From Cryobacterium sp. MP_M3 (GTDB lineage Bacteria; Actinomycetota; Actinomycetes; Actinomycetales; Microbacteriaceae), in the NCBI RefSeq assembly GCF_015752155.1, contig NZ_JADOVI010000001.1, positions 558,001 through 622,000 on the forward strand: a DNA stretch of 64,000 bases, written 5' to 3'. The notes beneath the pieces were generated by a model that did no database searches, was not told the origin of the DNA, and saw only the letters and a list, made by a program, of their open reading frames with translations. The position numbers were made by a program, and so were the translations under genes. Shown piece after piece: positions 37,077 to 46,497 of this stretch (its first letter is position 1; each line of letters begins with the position of its first letter).

Positions 37077-38641
37077 ACCCGATGACCATCCTGGTGCCCC
37101 TCGTCGTCGCGATCCCGCTGATCGGCGCGGCGATCACCCTCGCCCTCGGCCGGCGGCACCGCCGGCAGGTCGCGGTGAGCGTCGTCTCGCTGACCCTGGT
37201 GGTGCTGGCCGGCGCGGTGCTCCTCGTGCTGGTCGACCGGCACGGCCCCGCCGTCGTGCACGTCGGCGGCTGGCAGGCTCCGTGGGGGATCGTGCTCGTC
37301 GTCGACCGGCTGTCGGCCCTGATGCTGCTGATCTCGGCGCTGATGCTGCTCGGCGTGCTGCTCTTCGCGGTCGGCCAGGGCATCGTCGACGGCGACAGCG
37401 AGACCCCCGTGTCGATCTTCCACCCCAGCTACCTGGTGCTGGCGGCCGGCCTGTTCAACGCGTTCATCGCGGGCGACTTGTTCAACCTCTACGTCGGTTT
37501 CGAGATGCTGCTCTCGGCCAGCTACGTGCTGCTCACCCTCGGCGGCACGGGAGCACGCATCCGGGCCGGCGTCACCTACATCGTCGTCAGCCTGGTCTCC
37601 TCCGTGCTGTTCCTCAGCGCGATCGCCCTGATCTACGGCGCGACCGGCACGGTGACCCTCGCCCTGCTGGCCGAACGCATCCCGGCCCTGCCGACCGGGG
37701 TGCAGCTCATCCTTGGGCTGATGCTGCTGCTCGCCTTCTCGGTGAAGGCCGCCGTGTTCCCGCTGTCGTTCTGGCTGCCGGACTCCTACCCGACCGCCCC
37801 GGCCCCGGTCACCGCCGTATTCGCCGGCCTGCTCACCAAGGTGGGCGTCTACGCCATCCTGCGCACCCAGACGCTGCTCTTCCCCGAGAACCCGTTCTCG
37901 GTTCCGCTGCTGGTGGTGGCGATGCTCACCATGCTGGTCGGCATCCTCGGCGCGCTCGCCCAGGCCGACATCAAACGGATGCTGTCGTTCACCCTGGTCA
38001 GCCACATCGGCTACCTCATCTTCGGCATCGCCATCGGCACCCCCCTCGCCCTCGCGGCGACCATCTTCTACCTGGTGCACCACATCTCCGTGCAGACCAC
38101 ACTGTTCCTCTGCGCCGGGCTCGTCGAACGGGTCGGCGGCACCACCTCACTGGCCCGGCTCGGGGGGATGCTCAAGGCCGCGCCCGTCGTCGCCGTGCTC
38201 TTCTTCATCGGCGCCCTCAACCTCGGCGGGATCCCGCCGTTCTCCGGCTTCCTCGGCAAGCTCGCGCTGTTCCAGGCCGGCGCCGAGCTGGGCACACCCC
38301 TGGCCTACGCGGGGCTCGCGGCGGGCGCGGCCACCTCGCTGCTCACCCTCTACGCGCTCACCCGGGCCTGGAACATGGCGTTCTGGCGACCCCGCCGCGA
38401 GGTGGAGAACTACGAGTCCAGCATGCTCGACCGGCTCACCGACGACCCGCACGATGAGGGCACGGTCATCACCAAGACCGTGTCACCGCTGATGGTCGGG
38501 GCCACGGCGGCAATGCTCACGCTCACGCTCTGCCTGACGGTCTTCGCCGGCCCCGTCTTCGCCTTCGCCGCCCGCGCCGCCGCGGACATCGAGGCTCCCG
38601 CCACCTACGTCGACGCCGTCTTCCCGAACGGAACGCCATGA
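37073..38641 (+). CDS. mrpD: Na+/H+ antiporter subunit D
   Basis: 522 residues, NuoM/N-like with about 14 helices. GLFNAFIAGDLFNLYVGFEMLL (conserved Glu of the proton path), AVFPLSFWLPDSYPTAPAPVTAVFAGLLTKVGVY (conserved Lys) and IKRMLSFTLVSHIGYLIFG identify the subunit. With MrpA it forms the antiport machinery. GTG start inside the mrpC stop (GTGA); the next gene starts in its own stop. Confidence 0.95.
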   Translation: MNPMTILVPLVVAIPLIGAAITLALGRRHRRQVAVSVVSLTLVVLAGAVLLVLVDRHGPAVVHVGGWQAPWGIVLVVDRLSALMLLISALMLLGVLLFAVGQGIVDGDSETPVSIFHPSYLVLAAGLFNAFIAGDLFNLYVGFEMLLSASYVLLTLGGTGARIRAGVTYIVVSLVSSVLFLSAIALIYGATGTVTLALLAERIPALPTGVQLILGLMLLLAFSVKAAVFPLSFWLPDSYPTAPAPVTAVFAGLLTKVGVYAILRTQTLLFPENPFSVPLLVVAMLTMLVGILGALAQADIKRMLSFTLVSHIGYLIFGIAIGTPLALAATIFYLVHHISVQTTLFLCAGLVERVGGTTSLARLGGMLKAAPVVAVLFFIGALNLGGIPPFSGFLGKLALFQAGAELGTPLAYAGLAAGAATSLLTLYALTRAWNMAFWRPRREVENYESSMLDRLTDDPHDEGTVITKTVSPLMVGATAAMLTLTLCLTVFAGPVFAFAARAAADIEAPATYVDAVFPNGTP

Positions 38642-39225
38642 GCACCCCCCGGCAACGCCTCGCCGCCGCGGTGAACCAGGCACCCTTGTTCCTCGGACTC
38701 GTCGTCCTGTGGATGCTGCTCTGGGGCCGGTTCGGCTGGCTCGAGCTCCTCACCGGAACGCTGGTCGCGGTGCTGGTTGCGGTCACGTTCTACCTGCCCG
38801 CGGTGCAACTGAGCGGGCGGCTGAACCCGTGGCACAGCGCCCGGTTCCTCCTCCGGCTGCTCGCCGACATCGTGCGGGCCTCGGTGCAGGTCGCCGCGCT
38901 CGCCCTCTCGCCGCGATACCGCCCCGGCAACGCCATCCTCGCCATCGGGCTGAACACCCGCAGCGACCTGATCCTCACCTGGACCGCCGTGGCCACCTCG
39001 ATCGTGCCGGGTTCGATCGTGGTCGACGTCGACCGGGTGAGCTCCACCCTCTACCTGCACGTGCTGAACGTGCACACCGCCGCCCAGGCCGAACGGTTCC
39101 GGGCGAGCGTGCTCGCAACCGAGCGGCGGATCGTGCGGGCCTTCGGTTCACGTGAGGACGTCGAACGGATCAGGGCCTGCCCCGCCGGGGCGGCTGCCGC
39201 CCCCGACACCCGTGAAGGGGCCTGA
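38638..39225 (+). CDS. mrpE: Na+/H+ antiporter subunit E
   Basis: 195 residues with two N-terminal helices (LFLGLVVLWMLLWGRFGWLELLTG) and a cytoplasmic domain containing NTRSDLILTWTAVATSIVPGSIVVDVD, the MrpE signature, and LYLHVLNV. It is required for complex assembly in studied Mrp systems. Overlaps mrpD by 4 nt and touches mrpF (TGATG). Confidence 0.94.
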   Translation: MSTPRQRLAAAVNQAPLFLGLVVLWMLLWGRFGWLELLTGTLVAVLVAVTFYLPAVQLSGRLNPWHSARFLLRLLADIVRASVQVAALALSPRYRPGNAILAIGLNTRSDLILTWTAVATSIVPGSIVVDVDRVSSTLYLHVLNVHTAAQAERFRASVLATERRIVRAFGSREDVERIRACPAGAAAAPDTREGA

Positions 39226-39491
39226 TGATGGAGATCGTGGTCGTTGTCGCCGGGGTCCTGTTCGGCGCCGGCGCGCTCTGCGCCGTCTACCGGATCATCC
39301 GCGGTCCCACCGTGCTGGACCGGGTGGTCGCCTCGGACGTGCTCGTCGCCACCGTGATCTGCGCGCTCGGCGCCGAAATGGCGGTCAACCGGCACACCGA
39401 CAACCTCCCCGTGCTGCTGGTGCTCGCCCTGTTCGCCGTGGTCGGCTCGCTCAGCGTCGCCCGGTTCCTCACCGGCAGGGGCGACTCGTGA
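39225..39491 (+). CDS. mrpF: Na+/H+ antiporter subunit F
   Basis: 88 residues, three helices. AVYRIIRGPTVLDRVVASDVL is the MrpF signature, with the conserved Asp of the second helix. Two consecutive ATG codons begin the frame, the first using the A of the mrpE stop. It overlaps mrpG by 4 nt. Confidence 0.93.
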   Translation: MMEIVVVVAGVLFGAGALCAVYRIIRGPTVLDRVVASDVLVATVICALGAEMAVNRHTDNLPVLLVLALFAVVGSLSVARFLTGRGDS

Positions 39492-39844
39492 ACGACGTAG
39501 TGCAGGACGGCGTGACCGCCGTGCTCGTGCTCGCGGCGGCCGTGATGTGCTTCGCGGCCGGGGTCGGCGTCATCCGCTTTCCCGACGTGCTCAGCCGGCT
39601 GCACGCGGCCACCAAACCGCAGATCTTCGGCCTGATCGCGGTGACGGCCGACATCGCGGTGAACGATTTCAGCGTCGGCACGGTCACCCTCGTCGTGGCC
39701 ATCGTCGGATTCCAGCTCCTCACCGCGCCGATGGCGGCGCATCTCGTGGCCCGGGCAGCCTACGCCCAGGGCCGGTCGCGACCCGACCTGCTCTTCGTCG
39801 ACGAATTCGCCCCGGCCGACCGCCGGCCGCCCCATCGTGACTGA
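39488..39844 (+). CDS. mrpG: Na+/H+ antiporter subunit G
   Basis: 118 residues from the GTG in the mrpF stop. Three helices; GVGVIRFPDVLSRLHAATKPQIFGL is the conserved MrpG segment, and LTAPMAAHLVARAAY closes the last helix. It is the last gene of the mrp operon; the ZTP riboswitch/glyA promoter begins right after its stop. Confidence 0.93.
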   Translation: MNDVVQDGVTAVLVLAAAVMCFAAGVGVIRFPDVLSRLHAATKPQIFGLIAVTADIAVNDFSVGTVTLVVAIVGFQLLTAPMAAHLVARAAYAQGRSRPDLLFVDEFAPADRRPPHRD

Positions 39845-39854
39845 TAGGATCGAG

Positions 39855-39938
39855 CCTGTCGCAACTGGCGTAGCACGAAAGATGGGTCACCATCGGGGAG
39901 CGACTGACACGGTTAGTGGCCGCACGCCTGGGCCACGA
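39855..39938 (+). ncRNA. ZTP/ZMP riboswitch (pfl motif) upstream of glyA
   Basis: The conserved pfl blocks occur in order: GTCGCAACTGGCG (39858-39870), GGGTCACCATCGGGGAGCG (39884-39902) and CCGCACGCCTGGGCC (39920-39934). The last block (CCGC...GCCTGGGC) forms the pseudoknot partner in known ZTP aptamers. A TAGGAT hexamer at 39845-39850 fits as -10. A weak hairpin (ACGACG 39935-39940 / CGTCGT 39952-39957) follows, without a T tract, then AAGGAG before glyA, so control could be translational or Rho-linked. The ligand, ZTP/ZMP, accumulates when 10-formyl-THF is short and PurH stalls; binding normally turns expression on. Confidence 0.88.
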
Positions 39939-39982
39939 CGATTAATCATCACGTCGTTAACCAATTCGTCTAAGGAGACCCC

Positions 39983-41281
39983 GTGTCCGATTCCGTGCCA
40001 TCCACCGTCCTGAACTCCACGTTCAACGAGCCCCTCGAGGTCGTCGATCCCGAGATCGCCGCCGTGCTCGAGCAGGAGCTCGGCCGCCAGCGCGACTACC
40101 TCGAGATGATCGCGAGCGAGAACTTCGTGCCCCGCGCCATCCTGCAGTCGCAGGGTTCCGTGCTCACCAACAAGTACGCCGAAGGCTACCCGGGCCGCCG
40201 CTACTACGGCGGTTGCGAGTACGTCGACGTGGCCGAGCAGCTCGCGATCGACCGCGCCAAGGCGCTCTTCGGCGCCGAGTACGCGAACGTGCAGCCGCAT
40301 TCCGGCGCCACCGCGAACGCCGCCGTGCTGGCCGCCATCGCCAGGCCCGGCGACACCATCCTGGGACTCGAACTCGCCCACGGCGGCCACCTCACCCACG
40401 GTATGAAGCTCAACTTCTCCGGCAAGCTCTACAACCCGGTCGCCTACGGCGTCGACCCGGAGACGTTCCGTGTCGACATGGACGTGGTGCGCGACAAGGC
40501 CCTCGAAAACAAGCCGAAGGTCATCATCGCCGGCTGGTCCGCCTACCCGCGCCACCTCGACTTCGCGGCCTTCCGCAGCATCGCCGACGAGGTCGGTGCC
40601 CTGCTCTGGGTCGACATGGCTCACTTCGCCGGCCTCGTCGCCGCCGGGCTGCACCCCTCGCCCGTGCCCTACGCGGATGTCGTCTCCAGCACCGTGCACA
40701 AGACGCTCGCCGGACCGCGGTCCGGCTTCATCCTCTCCCGCGACATGACCCTGGCGAAGAAGCTCAACTCCAACGTCTTCCCGGGCCAGCAGGGCGGCCC
40801 GTTGATGCACGTGATCGCCGCGAAGGCCACCGCGTTCAAGCTGGCAGGCGAACCCGAGTTCAAGGAGCGCCAAGAGCGCACCCTCCGCGGCGCCAGCATC
40901 CTCGCCGCCCGGCTCACCGCCGACGACTCGAAGGCCGGCGGAGTCGACGTGCTCACCGGGGGCACCGACGTGCACCTCGTGCTCGCCGACCTGCGCAACT
41001 CGCCGATCGACGGCCAGCAGGCGGAGAACGCGCTGCACGACGTCGGCATCACGGTCAACCGCAACTCGGTTCCGTTCGACCCGCGCCCGCCGATGGTCAC
41101 CAGCGGCCTGCGGATCGGCACGCCAGCCCTCGCCACCCGCGGCTTCGACGACGCGGAGTTCACCGTCGTCGCCGACGTGATCGCCGAGGCGCTCAAGCCG
41201 GACGCCGACATCCAGGGCCTCCGCGCCCGGGTCAAGGTGCTCACCGAGGCCTTCCCGCTGTACCCCGGCCTGCAGCAGTAG
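39983..41281 (+). CDS. glyA: Serine hydroxymethyltransferase
   Basis: PLP enzyme converting serine and THF to glycine and 5,10-methylene-THF. 432 residues from a GTG with AAGGAG 5 nt upstream. [37 protein letters not shown] near the N-terminus is definitive (shown here by its parts); the PLP-binding lysine lies in [14 protein letters not shown] near residue 240. Expression is predicted to respond to ZTP through the riboswitch at 39855. folD follows 139 nt downstream, with inverted repeat IR-B between them. Confidence 0.97.
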   Translation: MSDSVPSTVLNSTFNEPLEVVDPEIAAVLEQELGRQRDYLEMIASENFVPRAILQSQGSVLTNKYAEGYPGRRYYGGCEYVDVAEQLAIDRAKALFGAEYANVQPHSGATANAAVLAAIARPGDTILGLELAHGGHLTHGMKLNFSGKLYNPVAYGVDPETFRVDMDVVRDKALENKPKVIIAGWSAYPRHLDFAAFRSIADEVGALLWVDMAHFAGLVAAGLHPSPVPYADVVSSTVHKTLAGPRSGFILSRDMTLAKKLNSNVFPGQQGGPLMHVIAAKATAFKLAGEPEFKERQERTLRGASILAARLTADDSKAGGVDVLTGGTDVHLVLADLRNSPIDGQQAENALHDVGITVNRNSVPFDPRPPMVTSGLRIGTPALATRGFDDAEFTVVADVIAEALKPDADIQGLRARVKVLTEAFPLYPGLQQ

Positions 41282-41296
41282 CAGCCTCCCGGCCCG

Positions 41297-41360
41297 ACTG
41301 TTCCCGTTCCGGTCGAGGGTGCCCGCTGTGCGGGCGACTCTCGACCGGAACGGGAACAGT
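41297..41360. repeat. Intergenic inverted repeat IR-B
   Basis: Perfect 21-bp arms (41297-41317 and 41340-41360) enclose a second stem GCCCG-CTGTG-CGGGC (41321-41335). Outside, CCCG and CGGG could extend pairing past a 2-nt bulge. It starts 15 nt after the glyA stop and ends 60 nt before folD, so it may attenuate read-through or stabilise the glyA mRNA end. Confidence 0.85.
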
Positions 41361-41420
41361 GACGGGTGCGCGGCCCCGGCCGGCACCGCGATTGAGCAGC
41401 AACAAGTGAATGGAACCCGC

Positions 41421-42305
41421 ATGAGCGCAATCACCCTCGACGGAGTCAAGACCGCCTCCGCGATCAAGTCGGAACTGATCGACCGCATTACCGACCTCCA
41501 GGCGCACGGGGTCGTGCCCGGGCTCGGCACACTGCTCGTCGGCGACGACCCGGGCTCTCGCTCGTACGTCGCGGGCAAACACCGCGACTGCGCCGAGGTC
41601 GGCATCGAGTCGATCCGGATCGACCTGCCGGGGTCGGCGACGAGCGCGGATGTCCGCGCCGCCATCAAGGACCTCAACGCCAGCCGCGAGGTGACCGGCT
41701 ACATCATCCAGCTGCCGCTCCCCGTCGGCCACAACGACAACGCCATGCTCGAACTCATCGACCCGTCCAAGGACGCCGACGGCCTGCACCCGACCAACCT
41801 CGGCCGGCTGGTCCTGGGCATCGAGGGCGAACTGCGCTCGCCCCTCCCATGCACCCCGGCGGGCATCGTCGAACTGCTCCGCCGCTACGAGGTGCCGATC
41901 GTCGGCCGCAAGGTCGTCGTCGTCGGCCGCGGCCTCACCGTCGGCCGCCCGCTCGGCCTGCTCTTCACCCGCAAAGGCCTGGATGCCACGGTCACCCTCA
42001 CCCACTCGCGCACCGTCGACCTGGCCGGCGAGGTGCGCCGCGCCGACATCGTCGTCGCGGCGGTCGGGGTGCCGCACCTGATCCAGGCCGACTGGGTCAA
42101 GCCGGGCGCCGCGGTGCTCGACGTGGGCATCACCCGGGTGACCGACCCGGAGACCGGCAAGGGCCGGCTGACCGGGGACGTGCATCCGGATGTCGCCGAG
42201 ATCGCCGGCCACCTCTCGCCGAACCCGCGCGGCGTCGGACCGATGACCCGCGCCATGCTGCTGAGCAACGTCGTCAAGGCCGCCGAGCATGCCCTGCGCC
42301 CCTGA
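41421..42305 (+). CDS. folD: Methylenetetrahydrofolate dehydrogenase/cyclohydrolase
   Basis: Bifunctional enzyme turning the 5,10-methylene-THF made by GlyA into 10-formyl-THF, the cofactor of PurN and PurH. 294 residues. [17 protein letters not shown] holds the catalytic Lys region, [13 protein letters not shown] is the folate block, and the NADP site is [13 protein letters not shown] near residue 165, followed by TLTHSRT. The ATG at 41421 is chosen from the family N-terminus; no strong ribosome site is seen. It probably depends partly on the riboswitch-controlled glyA transcript. Confidence 0.95.
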   Translation: MSAITLDGVKTASAIKSELIDRITDLQAHGVVPGLGTLLVGDDPGSRSYVAGKHRDCAEVGIESIRIDLPGSATSADVRAAIKDLNASREVTGYIIQLPLPVGHNDNAMLELIDPSKDADGLHPTNLGRLVLGIEGELRSPLPCTPAGIVELLRRYEVPIVGRKVVVVGRGLTVGRPLGLLFTRKGLDATVTLTHSRTVDLAGEVRRADIVVAAVGVPHLIQADWVKPGAAVLDVGITRVTDPETGKGRLTGDVHPDVAEIAGHLSPNPRGVGPMTRAMLLSNVVKAAEHALRP

Positions 42306-42361
42306 CGGGCCGCGCTGAACTACGCTCGGGAGAACGAGCGTGAAACCGGAGGTCGCCAGCC

Positions 42362-43252
42362 ATGTCAGAGCCGACAGCGATGAGTGGAACGGTCCCTGCG
42401 CCTGCGCCTGCGCCTGCGGCCGCGCCGGGGACCGGACCGAGCCTGCGACTGGCCCTGTTCCAGGGCCGGGCCGAACCGCTTGACCTCACGGCGAACCTCG
42501 CCATGCTCGATCAGGCGGCCGGGGAGGCCAGGGCGGCCGGCGCCGACCTGCTGCTCACCCCCGAGCTCTTTGCCACCGGGTACGCCCCCGAGCTGATTCG
42601 CGACTCGGTCTCGGACGCTGCGGCAGCCGACCTCGACCGGGACCTGGCCGGCATCGCGGCCCGGCACGACATTGCCCTCGTCTACAGTGCGCCCGGTCCA
42701 GGACCGGCCGGGGCGCGCGGGATCACGTCCGCCCTTGTCGACCGCACCGGCCGGGTGCTGGCGCGATACGTGAAGTCGCACCTGTTCGGGCCCGAGGAAC
42801 GGGCCAGTTTCCGACCCGGCACCGCACCGCCGCCGGTGGTCGACTTCCTCGGCCTGAAGATCGCCCTGCTGATCTGCTACGACGTGGAGTTCCCCGAGGT
42901 CGTGCGCGACGCCGCCCTGCACGGCGCCACCCTCGTGCTCGTGCCGACGGCGCTGACCCGCGGGTATGAGAACGTCGCCCGGGTACTCGTGCCGGCCCGT
43001 GCCCTCGAGAACGCCGTGACGGTCGCCTACGCCAACCACGTCGGGGTCGAGGCCGGGCTCGACCTGGCAGGGGCCAGCGTGATCGTCGGACCCGACGGCA
43101 ACATCGTCGCGGACGCCGGCCGGACCACGGGCCTCAGCTACGCGACCGTCACGGCCGCCGGCCCCGACGTCGACTACCTCGCCGACCGCCGGCCCGAGCT
43201 GTACCGGTCCTGGACCGACGCGGAGCACGACCGCGGCGGCATCTCCGCCTGA
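42362..43252 (+). CDS. davA: Nitrilase-family amidase, probable 5-aminovaleramidase (DavA-like)
   Basis: 296 residues; after a Pro/Ala-rich N-terminal 25 residues the carbon-nitrogen hydrolase fold begins with LRLALFQGRAEPLD. The catalytic triad is visible: Glu in LLLTPELFATGY near residue 65, Lys in ARYVKSHLFG near 138, Cys in ALLICYDVEFPEV near 172. The pattern resembles DavA of Pseudomonas, which hydrolyses 5-aminovaleramide to 5-aminovalerate, and a lysine 2-monooxygenase-like gene lies 3 kb away. ATG start with GGAGG upstream; an ATG at 42380 is an alternative. A general omega-amidase role cannot be excluded. Confidence 0.75.
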   Translation: MSEPTAMSGTVPAPAPAPAAAPGTGPSLRLALFQGRAEPLDLTANLAMLDQAAGEARAAGADLLLTPELFATGYAPELIRDSVSDAAAADLDRDLAGIAARHDIALVYSAPGPGPAGARGITSALVDRTGRVLARYVKSHLFGPEERASFRPGTAPPPVVDFLGLKIALLICYDVEFPEVVRDAALHGATLVLVPTALTRGYENVARVLVPARALENAVTVAYANHVGVEAGLDLAGASVIVGPDGNIVADAGRTTGLSYATVTAAGPDVDYLADRRPELYRSWTDAEHDRGGISA

Positions 43253-43295
43253 GCCCCGGCCCCGTACAGGTGCCCGGCCCGGTCCAGGTGCCCGG

Positions 43296-44828
43296 TCAGG
43301 CCAGGTAACGCAGGGCGATCAGCAGTTCGGCGCGCACCTCGGCGTCATCGAGGTCGCGGTCGAGCACGGCGCCGGCCTGCAGCACGTGCCGGCGCACGCT
43401 GTTGCGATGCAGGCCCAGCAGGCGACCGGATGCGTCCCAGTTGCCGTTCTGGGACAACCAGGCCCGCAGCACACTGAGCAGCAGCTGCGCCCGGGCAGGT
43501 GGCAGACTCATGACCGGCTCGAGCAGGGCGCGCGCGAAAACCTGCCCGGCCTCGCGGCCGATGAAGGCGTGCACGTCCCGGTGGCCGTCCTCGACCAGCA
43601 CGGACCTCGCATCCGTCACCGCCCGGTGGCGCAGGGCGGCGGCCTCATCGTGGGACGCCGGCAGGTCGCGGGCGGCGACGGCCCGGCCGACCACGAACAC
43701 CCAGCCCTGCTCCTCGAGCGGGGCCAGGTCGGCGCGGGTGACGGTCAGCGCCGTGATCGCGACCACGCCCTCGCCGGTGAGGGCCGCGAGCCGGGTCGTG
43801 AACAGTCCGCGCCAGGCGAGCAGGCGGGCGAGGGCGTCCGGGGCGGACATGGGTGCCTCGCCGGCCGGTGCCACGCCGACGACGACGCGGAGCGGCGCCG
43901 CCTGCTCCAGTCCCACCGCGTGCGCGACCAGGTCGGCGAGGCCGGCTGGCGCGGCGGCGGAGTCCAGCAGCAGCGTGACCGCGAGCTGCGCCGGGGCGAT
44001 GTCGCCAGCCGTGCGCTGGCGGGCCAGCAGCTCCACCAGGCCCACCGTCGAACCCAGCACGCTCTGCTCGGCGGCGCCCCACTCCGGCCGGTGCCCCACG
44101 ACCAGCGCGCCGAGGTTCGTGCCGTCCACGCTCCGCACCGGATGCGCCACCGCAGCGAGACCGGTCTCGTCGGCGAGGTCGACCGCCACCCGGGGCCCGG
44201 AGCCGGTCAGGAGCCGGTCGAGCACCGGGGCGAGCCGAGGCGCGTCCGGCGCGCCGGGCGACTGCGCCCTGACCTGCCGGTTCGCTCCCACCAGCACCGC
44301 CCAGGTGGCCAGGCGTTCGGCCGCCACCATCAGCAGCTCGTGCTCCGGCCGGGGCTGCATCGTGGCCCGCATCAGGCGTTTGTTCGTGTCGGCGAGCGAC
44401 TTGAGGGTCTCGACGCGTTTGAGCTCGAGGATCTCGGCGAAGGTGCGGGTGACCATGACGAACGGTGTGCCCTGGGCCACCACGAGCAGGGGCAGGGCCG
44501 CATCGGCGCAGGCGTGGATCAGTTCGGGCGGCACCTCGGAATGCACCGGGCTGAGGCCGAGGCCGAGCGCGCCGACCCGGGCCGCCACGAGCCGGGCGAC
44601 GTAGTCACGGATGCCCGCCGCATCACCGGGCGTGATCGGGGTGCCCGCGGTGAGCAGCAGCTCGCCGCCGAGCAGGAACGGGGCAGGGTCGGCCAGCTCG
44701 CTGCAGGCAACCCACCGCAGTAGGGTTGGAGAGGCCGTCGCAGGTGCGGCCATGACCCGCCCGGCCAGCCGCGAGAGCAGCTGGGCAAGGGTTATCGTCG
44801 GCAGCCCGTCGGTTGAGGCTGGCAGCAT
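43296..44828 (-). CDS. PucR-family transcriptional regulator
   Basis: 510 residues from ATG 44828. The N-terminal PucR domain (residues 5-125) includes TLAQLLSRLAGRVMAAPA and GGELLLTAG; a central GGDEF-like/ligand region follows; the C-terminal helix-turn-helix is NGNWDASGRLLGLHRNSVRRHV near residue 465. Such proteins sense catabolic substrates (purines, GABA, proline, putrescine). It is divergent from the permease and lysine monooxygenase genes and convergent with the amidase, so control of lysine catabolism is the natural inference. A CATGAT hexamer 6 nt before the ATG suggests a leaderless transcript. Confidence 0.85.
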   Translation of the reverse strand: MLPASTDGLPTITLAQLLSRLAGRVMAAPATASPTLLRWVACSELADPAPFLLGGELLLTAGTPITPGDAAGIRDYVARLVAARVGALGLGLSPVHSEVPPELIHACADAALPLLVVAQGTPFVMVTRTFAEILELKRVETLKSLADTNKRLMRATMQPRPEHELLMVAAERLATWAVLVGANRQVRAQSPGAPDAPRLAPVLDRLLTGSGPRVAVDLADETGLAAVAHPVRSVDGTNLGALVVGHRPEWGAAEQSVLGSTVGLVELLARQRTAGDIAPAQLAVTLLLDSAAAPAGLADLVAHAVGLEQAAPLRVVVGVAPAGEAPMSAPDALARLLAWRGLFTTRLAALTGEGVVAITALTVTRADLAPLEEQGWVFVVGRAVAARDLPASHDEAAALRHRAVTDARSVLVEDGHRDVHAFIGREAGQVFARALLEPVMSLPPARAQLLLSVLRAWLSQNGNWDASGRLLGLHRNSVRRHVLQAGAVLDRDLDDAEVRAELLIALRYLA

Positions 44829-44994
44829 CGTCCCATCATGCCTGCAGCATTGGAGCCCGTCAATTTGATCCCCGCGCAGCCCGCTGGTGCGAATGGCCAC
44901 CGAACCGGGCAGCGCCGGGCAATCCGCCCGCAGGGCCGGGCACTCCCGCAACCTACGCTGACGACACCATCTTCAACGTCGGAACGGACTGTCA

Positions 44995-46497
44995 ATGACG
45001 ACCACTAGCCTGCCCCGAACCGAGGCGAAAACCTCACTCCGCACCCAGCTGGGCCGGCGCAAACCGATCGACCGGCTGCCGCACCCCGACGAGTCGCCCC
45101 TGCCGCACGGGGACCTCAAGCGCAGCCTCGGCCTCTGGCAGCTGACCATGATCAGCGTCGGCGCCACGCTGGGTACCGGCATCTTCGTGATCCTCGGCGC
45201 GTCGATCCCGCTCGCCGGGCCGGCGATCTGGATCGCCTTCCTCGTCGCCGGGGTCGCCGCCCTGCTCTCCGCCCTGTCCTACGCCGAGATGGCCAGCTGT
45301 GTGCCGGCATCCGGTTCAAGCTACTCCTACGTCTACGCGACCATGGGCGAGGGCATCGCCTGGGTCTGCGGCTGGTGCCTGGTGCTCGAATACGCCGTGT
45401 CGATCGCGGCCGTGGCGGTCGGCGCCGGCCAGTACATCAACGAGAGCCTCGCGACGTTCGGCCTGCACCTGCCGGACGCGATCGCCCAGCCGCCCGGCTT
45501 CGGCGGAGTGGTGAACCTGCCTGCCGCCGGTCTCGTGATCCTGTCGATGCTGCTGCTCATCCGCGGTGCGAAGGAAAGCGCCTGGGTCAACACGGTGATG
45601 GTCGGGGTCAAGATCGTCATCCTGCTCATCTTCGTCGCGATCGCGTTCACGGCCTTCTCCGCCCAGAACTTCGAACCGCTCGCCCCGATGGGAGTCGCCG
45701 GGATCTCCGCCGCCGCATCCCGGCTGTTCTTCTCCTACATCGGTTTCGACGCCGCTTCCACCGCCGGGGAGGAGGCCCGGAACCCCCAGCGCGACCTGCC
45801 GAAGGCCATCATCCTGTCGATGCTGATCATCACCGGCATCTACATCCTGGTCGCGATCGCCGCGATCGGGGCCCGGCCGTGGACCTGGTTCCACAGCGGC
45901 GAGGCATCCCTCGTCGTCATCCTGCAGCAGCTCACCGGGCAGCCGTGGGTCGCCCTGTTGTTCTCCGTCGGCGCCGTGATCGCCATCGCGAGCATCGTGC
46001 TGACCGTGCTCTACGGCCAGACCCGGATCTTGATGACCATGTCCCGGGACGGCATGGTGCCCAGGGTGTTCGGCCGGATCTCCCCGCGCACCCAGACCCC
46101 CGTCGCCGGCACCCTCATCGTCGGGATCGTCGTCGCGGTCGCCGCCGCGCTGATCCCGCTCGGCGAGCTCGCCGACGCGACCAGCATCGGCACGCTCTGC
46201 GCCTTCGCGCTGGTCAACCTGTCCGTGATCTACCTCCGGCGGGCCCGGCCCGAACTCCGGCGCTCCTACCAGGTCCCGTTCTACCCGCTGGTCCCGATCG
46301 CGGGTTTCGCCATGTGCGTGCTTCTCATGATCACCCTGGGCGGCACCACCTGGGTGGTTTTCGGAATCTGGATGCTCATTGGCACCGGCTTGTATTTCCT
46401 CTACGGTCGGAAGCACTCCGTCGTCGGCGCCCTGAGCGCCGAGGATTACGCGGACGCATCCGACTTCTCTCTGTCGACCGTGAAGGCATCCAAATGA
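44995..46497 (+). CDS. Cationic amino acid transporter (CAT/YfnA type), probable lysine importer
   Basis: 500 residues: a 45-residue polar tail, then 12-13 hydrophobic helices. KRSLGLWQLTMISVGATLG, ASCVPASGSSYSYVYATMGE and SYIGFDAASTAGEEARNPQRD are characteristic of the CAT branch of the APC superfamily, which moves Lys/Arg and others. Its stop overlaps the start of the lysine monooxygenase gene (ATGA), so uptake and first degradation step are coupled. A TACGCT at 44952-44957 could be the -10. Substrate is inferred from the partner gene. Confidence 0.82.
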   Translation: MTTTSLPRTEAKTSLRTQLGRRKPIDRLPHPDESPLPHGDLKRSLGLWQLTMISVGATLGTGIFVILGASIPLAGPAIWIAFLVAGVAALLSALSYAEMASCVPASGSSYSYVYATMGEGIAWVCGWCLVLEYAVSIAAVAVGAGQYINESLATFGLHLPDAIAQPPGFGGVVNLPAAGLVILSMLLLIRGAKESAWVNTVMVGVKIVILLIFVAIAFTAFSAQNFEPLAPMGVAGISAAASRLFFSYIGFDAASTAGEEARNPQRDLPKAIILSMLIITGIYILVAIAAIGARPWTWFHSGEASLVVILQQLTGQPWVALLFSVGAVIAIASIVLTVLYGQTRILMTMSRDGMVPRVFGRISPRTQTPVAGTLIVGIVVAVAAALIPLGELADATSIGTLCAFALVNLSVIYLRRARPELRRSYQVPFYPLVPIAGFAMCVLLMITLGGTTWVVFGIWMLIGTGLYFLYGRKHSVVGALSAEDYADASDFSLSTVKASK

